Positions 59,246 through 64,000 of a DNA stretch of 64,000 nt are shown in pieces. Below the pieces are notes generated by a model. It was given only the letters and a program-made list of their open reading frames with translations, had not been told where the DNA came from and searched no databases. The DNA is from Naematelia aurantialba (Eukaryota; Basidiomycota; Tremellomycetes; Tremellales; Naemateliaceae). The DNA is taken from positions 1,550,001 through 1,614,000 of the forward strand of contig JAKFAO010000007.1 of NCBI GenBank assembly GCA_021527695.1, written 5' to 3'. The stretch's first letter is position 1, and each line of letters opens with the position of its first letter. The position numbers and the translations under genes are program-made.

Positions 59246-60241
59246 GGAATCATACTGTTGTAAAGAATGTCTCCCGAGCGCTGCGCTGCCGTTTATATGT
59301 TCACGGTGGCGATTCCGACCGGGTCCAGCCCTATCGGCCTAACAAACGTCTGTCATTCATTTTAGGCCTGTTCCCTCCTGCCTCCCTGCGATACCATTCA
59401 TTTCATGCCCGCTCCCTCCAGCCTCCGCACTCCCATCCATTATGGATCGCCCTGATGGGAGCCTCGAGGGACCGTTTACGACCACGTTTTCGTCATCACG
59501 ATGTGCAGGGTGGCGCTTCGGTGCACCATAGGTCTTAACAAGCCGGAATAAGATGTACGTGCCTACTTGTACAAACGTGACATGACATGACATGGACATG
59601 GACATGGCATAAACTCGTTACACCGGAAGAAAATTATTTGCCTGAGCTCTTGTTTTCTAAACCGTTGCACTAGGGCTTCTAAGCAACTACCTGCCCGCTA
59701 CCTGACCGCCACCTGCCCGCCGTGGAATTCATGACACTACTGAGCCTAAGTTCAGAAATGGCACTCGAACAGCTCATCATACAGAAGATAGAATCACCCT
59801 AACAGATAACTCGGGAAGCATCCTGGGGGATACGACGGTCTGTCGGAACGCATCCTTGTCCGCACGGAACAGAATGGGCATCAGTGGCGAAAATGTTTGC
59901 AACGACCGCTCTCCTCGTTTCTCAACAAATGCAACCCTAGATATGGCTGAGCACCTGGTGTCGAGCACGTTTCAGAGCAAGTGCGCCCTCGAAGCTCTTA
60001 GGCCACACGGAAAGTCTCTTAGACCACTTGGAAAGTCCAAATCCGAGCCATTGAAATCACAATGAAATTTGCCACATCGTTCACCGCAAAGGTCATGACA
60101 CGAGTCAACTCAGAAGGGTCAGCCCCCGCGGAGCCCGGGTGGCAGAGGCGCAAATAAGAGGGGGCGACAGCAGGCTCTTCAGAAAACAAGGCGGAAGGAG
60201 CAGCCCGGCGTGGTATGGAAATGGTCTCGCTCTGCCGAACC
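59246..60241. other. intergenic region
   Basis: About 1 kb with a small ACATGAC/GGACAT repeat (59577-59610). No credible gene or RNA seen. Confidence 0.5.
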
Positions 60242-60393
60242 GAATCCCGACAAGAATTCTGACCTAAGTCGGCATGGAGAGGTATATATGCAGTCTGTGG
60301 TGCATGGCTTCCAGCGTGGTGTAGTTAGCACTGGTTCTGTGGTGTAGGTGGTTATCACACCTCCTTAACACGATCTGAGGATCCACGTTTCGG
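60242..60393 (+). repeat. direct repeat copy 1 of the tRNA-Val locus
   Basis: 152-bp segment repeated 348 bp downstream (60590-60741) with two or three differences. It includes about 90 bp of upstream sequence and the 5' two thirds of a tRNA-Val gene. Confidence 0.92.
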
Positions 60394-60410
60394 GGAGGTC
60401 GTAGGTTCAT
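60333..60410 (+). pseudogene. tRNA-Val(AAC) pseudogene (3' part lost)
   Basis: Identical to the intact tRNA-Val over the acceptor 5' strand, D arm, anticodon arm 5' half and most of the intron. It then diverges at CGGGGAGGTCGTAGGTTCATG: the anticodon-stem 3' half lacks a base, and no T-arm or acceptor 3' strand can pair. Confidence 0.75.
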
Positions 60411-60589
60411 GAGATGTCGGAGACTGCTGGGACGAGAGGTATCTGGAGAAGTGGACTCTGGGACTCGAACCATATACTAGAGCACAAGAGTTAGAGAGCA
60501 AGAGATGCATTCCTCCAGAGGAACTGATAGTGAGTGTGAGTGTTGATACACTCAGAATCGGCTAGGCAGTACCGATCATGATGCCACAA

Positions 60590-60741
60590 GAATCCCGACA
60601 AGAATTCTGACCCAAGTCGGCATGGAGAGGTATATATGCAGTCTGTGGTGCATGGCTTCCAGCGTGGTGTAGTTAGCACTGGTTCTGTGGTGTAGGTGGT
60701 TATCACACCTCCTTAACACGATCTGAGGATCCATGTTTCGG
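60590..60741 (+). repeat. direct repeat copy 2 of the tRNA-Val locus
   Basis: Second copy of the 152-bp repeat; this one continues into a complete tRNA 3' half. Confidence 0.92.
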
Positions 60742-60774
60742 AGGAGGTCTCCGGTTCAAGCCCGGACGGAATCA
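60681..60774 (+). tRNA. tRNA-Val(AAC) with an intron of about 20 nt
   Basis: The acceptor stem GGTTCTG pairs with CGGAATC (G-U pairs allowed), discriminator A at 60774. The D arm has box A TGGTGTAGGTGG. The anticodon stem CCTCC pairs with GGAGG around loop TTAACAC with anticodon AAC. An intron of about 20 nt (about 60719-60738) interrupts one base after the anticodon, the canonical nuclear position. The T arm TCCGG-TTCAAGC-CCGGA is box B. T-rich pol III terminators follow at 60776-60790. Confidence 0.9.
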
Positions 60775-60775
60775 T

Positions 60776-60790
60776 CTTTTTGCTTTTTTT
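60776..60790 (+). terminator. pol III T-run terminator of tRNA-Val
   Basis: CTTTTTGCTTTTTTT directly follows the tRNA 3' end. Confidence 0.8.
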
Positions 60791-61576
60791 CCCATTTTGC
60801 TCGTTTCCGCTGCTCCTACTTTTTGTGATTTACTCCTTGCATCTCTCTCATTTCTCATGCACACGTGCACGCGTGACAGTCGTGCTACCGCTCGAAGCCC
60901 TCTTTCGACTTACATACGCATTTGAGCCCTTGTAAATCAGGACGAGCTCTTGACAGTCATACCACGGTCGACCATTCCAAGAAGCGTCCCAACACCGCAT
61001 ACCCTTGACGACGTTATCGGTATCACGGCTATTCTCCATGCATCACTAGCTCGAAGTAATGTGAGAGGCTAGAGTGTCAAGCCCCGTTCGGAGACATTGC
61101 TCTCTGAGTACCCATTGGACCTGGATACGACACCTTGATTTGAGCCCCCACTTGGTCCCTCCTACATGGCATTCTGCGGCGGACTGCATAGTCTGACGCA
61201 ACGTGCACTATCTATACGGAACTAAGACACTATGTATGCGGACCTAGGGCGTGCGCCCCGCGCTCGGAGAGGGGGAAAGAGGACCCCGATCATCTAGCAT
61301 GTGAGTGTGTCCATCGGCAGAGTGGCTCCAGAGGCATGTCTCCACTTTCCAACGTGCCAAGCCATGACGATCGACGAGCGGCGAGCAGGTGACACGATCC
61401 ATGGTATGGTATTCTATAGACAGGTAAAGACGCATGCTAGGTATAACTCCGTCCCGATCTCAGAACATGTCCCTACGCCTCAAAACATGTCCCCACGCCT
61501 CAGAACATGTCCCCACACGCCTCACAGCTCACTGCCCCGACTGGATTGATCAACGTACATTGGCGACACGCTACGA
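60791..61576. other. intergenic region
   Basis: About 790 bp. Contains three copies of a 19-20-bp unit (C)AGAACATGTCCCCACGCCT (61460-61520). No gene supported. Confidence 0.55.
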
Positions 61577-64000
61577 TCAGTCAAGCCCGTGCTCCGACTC
61601 ACCCGTCTCGACTGTCAGTCCTGATAGCGCGGTACCACTGAACCCCTCCGTCACCACGTGCTCCAAGTCGTTAAAGTCGTCAGTGTCAAGGACCTCGATG
61701 CAGGTGATCGTGTCGCCCGCAAGGACCTCGATAGCACCTATCGTGTCGCCAGAGTCCAGCTCTTTGTCCTTGTAGTACAGTCGTTGATTGATGGGCGAGA
61801 TGCCAGAGTCTTCGTATATCTGCACTTTGAGGTCTTTGACCGTCGTGTCCTTGCTCACAACCAGTTCGCGCTCCTTGTCGCGGCTCCTGGCTGATCGCTT
61901 CGCGCCGAGATTGACTGGGTCCTTGGGCAGGACAAGGCGGATCGTCGTCGTGACAAAGTCGAGCAATCGCCTCGTTCGGCAGGGACCACAGACAGTGTGC
62001 GAGCACGCAGTCGCGTTTGTGCGGTTTCCCGGGAGGGGATTTGGGCTGAACTGAAACGTGATTGGAGAAGCAGCGACGCCCTGCGACAACATCGCCCAGC
62101 CCTTTTCGGATATATACGGCAGGGGTTCCATATACGGATCGCATATCAGAGACCCATGTTCACACAGCGGCATGTCCAGAATCGGCCTTGGTCGCGCCCT
62201 CGAGATATAGTCTTTCCACTCGACATCGAAACTGGGCGGCAGCAAGTAGTGATCGACTTTGAAGACGAGGGGCTTGGCATTCATCTCCTTGTATATCGCC
62301 TTGTTGAATTTGAGCTCGGATGCCCAGACGGTGCGCAATGCATCTTCGTCTTCATCGGCTATTGCGCATAGTTGACAAGGCAGGTCGGATACCCGAACCA
62401 CATCGAGTTGGAACAGCGACTGGAGGAGTTGGAAAGCTTCCGATGTGATGGGTTCAGCTTGGGCGGTCGGCAAAAGTCGGCCATGATCGCACCACAGCGT
62501 TTGTTCGTCCGATGGCGCCTCCACCTTTCTGGCCTTCCACAGCTTTAGCCAACTGCGATGTACCAGATATTCCGGTCGGCCCGTATTTAGCCGATCAAAG
62601 GTGGCCACTTGATCCGTCCTCTCAACATTGCTTAGCTGACCATGGAAGCCGTCGGCGACACAGACAGCGCACACGTCGAGACATGGAAAGTCCATATACT
62701 GAGTGAGCTTATCGGCTGCTAGCGACGATATGAGTCTGTAGTCGCCGACTCTCCTCGGATCGACGGCGCCATGCTCGCATACGGGGTTCACGAAAGGCTT
62801 GAACATATCATCGAGTGTCTTCGCCTGGATCCATTGTTCCAGCGCATCCCGCGACACGAGGTGGTCGTCCTAGCATCAGCTCCATCAAAGTCCGACTCAC
62901 TCCAGGTAGGGCTTTGATTACATCCATCTTGCCAGCTTGCAGAAAGCAAAAGTTATCCTCGGCGATTTGGCGCCTAAATCAGCGCATTCTTCGGACAACT
63001 CACTGGTGACCCTGCCGATCCATTTCAGCCTCAAATGCTGCATTGTCCTGGGCGACTGCGCTCATGATATGAGCTGCAGGTGCCTCGATCAGGTCGTCGA
63101 ACCCTTTTCGCTTGTAGACAAGCATGTAGGCATCTCTCGATGTTCTGTCGCTTGCGTCAAGTCGAGCCTTCTTCCTCACAGGCTCTTCGAGTCTGACTAC
63201 ACTCTCATCGTTGCAGCGCAGCCATCCTTCATCATAGACATCGCAGACAAAGTGGCCATGATGCGCCTAAAGTCAGCACTGCAGTCGTGACTACTTACGC
63301 TAGTGCCTAGATGCGTGATGACCCCTTGCAGCTCGTAATTCTCGTCTCCAAGCTTGATGTCCGCGGGATACGTGATCGGCGCCTTGCTCTTCTTCCTGGA
63401 CATGGTGGTATGATCGAATACGAATCGCATAAGCGAAAAGTGCAGCACGGGTGGCAGTCGGGATGCCTTTACGGAACGCGTGGCGGGCCGGAGCGTGCTG
63501 CAGCTCGAGCAAACGTACTTGTTTTGCCCGTCAAGGTGCTCGGATCCAAAGAATCGCTGCACACTTTGTTCCAGAGTTGAGCCTTTCGTCAAGCTCAGCT
63601 CGAGCTCGAGAAAAGTACTCGTTGTTCTGCTCTTGTGTTTGCAATGATCACACTGTGTGGTGTACTCCAAAGTCCCCTCAAACTGCGGTCAGCGGATCCC
63701 TGCGTACTCGCTCACCATATTCGTCAGAAGCGATTTCAGCGATGGGTCGGACTGTTTCGCAAACTCGGACGCGATGAGGGACATGAAGAGCTTGGAAAAC
63801 CTGACGTCAGCTCGAACATGCGACGCCGTACTCTGCAGCATCCTGTTGGTCCCCCTTGTTCAGCTTTAACGCTTCGATCAGGCCCATCGGGTCCACCACT
63901 GCATTTTCGGAGAATTGCAGTTGTGCAAAGACGAGTGCGAGATGATACAGCGGAGTTCCTTCTGCCGTGACGCAGCGATACACCCCGTTCCGAAAGGGGA
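61577..64000 (-). CDS. ubiquitin carboxyl-terminal hydrolase, USP48-like (N-terminus off right edge)
   Basis: Minus-strand gene with stop at 61577, running past 64000. From the right edge: PFRNGVYRC (just after where the Cys box should be), NKGDQQDAAE, then across an intron FSKLFMSLI (QQD box), zinc ribbon CDHC and CSSC, LPPVLHFSLMRF, and the His box AHHGHFVCDVYDEGW spliced in phase (intron about 63260-63298). C-terminal to the catalytic domain are DUSP-like segments (EYLVHRSWLKLW, LWCDHGRLLP) and finally a ubiquitin-like domain (LRYYKDKEL-type: INQRLYYKDKELDSGDTIGA) near the end. This DUSP plus C-terminal UBL arrangement matches USP48 / plant UBP26. The catalytic Cys is not in the window. 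Confidence 0.88.

Noticed and set aside
60440..60500. Box B-like GGTTCGAGTCC on the minus strand near 60463-60473 (possible tRNA)
   Set aside because: No box A, no pairing T stem and no acceptor stem could be built around it.

Overview
The window is nuclear DNA of a fungus, most likely a basidiomycetous yeast of the Tremellomycetes (Trichosporonales/Cryptococcus relatives). The evidence is GC-rich coding sequence, many short introns (about 35-110 nt, GTRNGT donors, CTRAC/CTGAC branch points), densely packed housekeeping genes, and basidiomycete-type retroelements. The order-level placement is inference.

Layout. 1-630: start of an eIF2D/Tma64 gene (minus), running off the left edge. 1079-2335: multi-spanning membrane protein (minus). 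2744-5911: membrane-anchored ADAM metalloprotease (minus). 7157-7760: COX16 (plus). 7.8-20.25 kb: a nested transposon block. 20891-23019: Gfo/Idh/MocA dehydrogenase (plus). 24105-25502: C3HC zinc-finger protein (plus). 25850-27707: CTD kinase subunit gamma CTK3 (plus). 28001-31754: large HSL-type esterase/lipase (minus). 32027-34967: DOA1/PLAA (plus). 35141-36833: deoxyhypusine hydroxylase (minus). 37042-39768: SelO-type AMPylase (plus). 39924-41828: LUC7 (minus). 42084-43654: Sam37/metaxin-like (minus). 44011-45457: IPC synthase AUR1 (plus). 45680-46398: mitochondrial ribosomal protein bS18m (plus). 46839-49188: alanine/serine-glyoxylate aminotransferase (plus). 50287-52010: class II cAMP phosphodiesterase (minus). 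53112-55442: Ser/Pro-rich disordered protein (plus). 55710-56983: mitochondrial enoyl-CoA hydratase (minus). 57398-58663: eIF2 alpha (plus). 60333-60774: duplicated tRNA-Val locus. 61577-end: USP48-like deubiquitinase (minus, N-terminus outside).

The most distinctive part is 7.8-20.25 kb. A non-LTR retrotransposon with zinc fingers, RT and a probable restriction-like endonuclease (CRE/Cnl1-like by inference) lies between blocks of a TCTTCAC-type heptamer repeat. Its ORF is split by a complete 7,833-bp Ty3/gypsy chromovirus-type LTR element (10098-17930). The LTRs are 412 bp and look identical, with a 5-bp target duplication CGTTC. The LTR element has intact gag and pol with a C-terminal chromodomain. 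Its primer site is complementary to 14 nt of its own LTR just downstream of a TATA box, so self-priming (Tf1/sushi type) is predicted. Between pol and the 3' LTR it carries an antisense, apparently spliced gene for a Cys-rich protein that I cannot assign to a known element protein.

The remaining genes form no operon-like pathway. They are core functions in translation (eIF2D, eIF2 alpha, DOHH, bS18m, tRNA-Val), ubiquitin biology (DOA1, USP48), RNA biology (LUC7, CTK3), mitochondria (COX16, Sam37, SelO, ECH), lipids (AUR1, esterase) and cAMP signalling (PDE). Many neighbours are divergent pairs sharing promoters of 200-400 bp.
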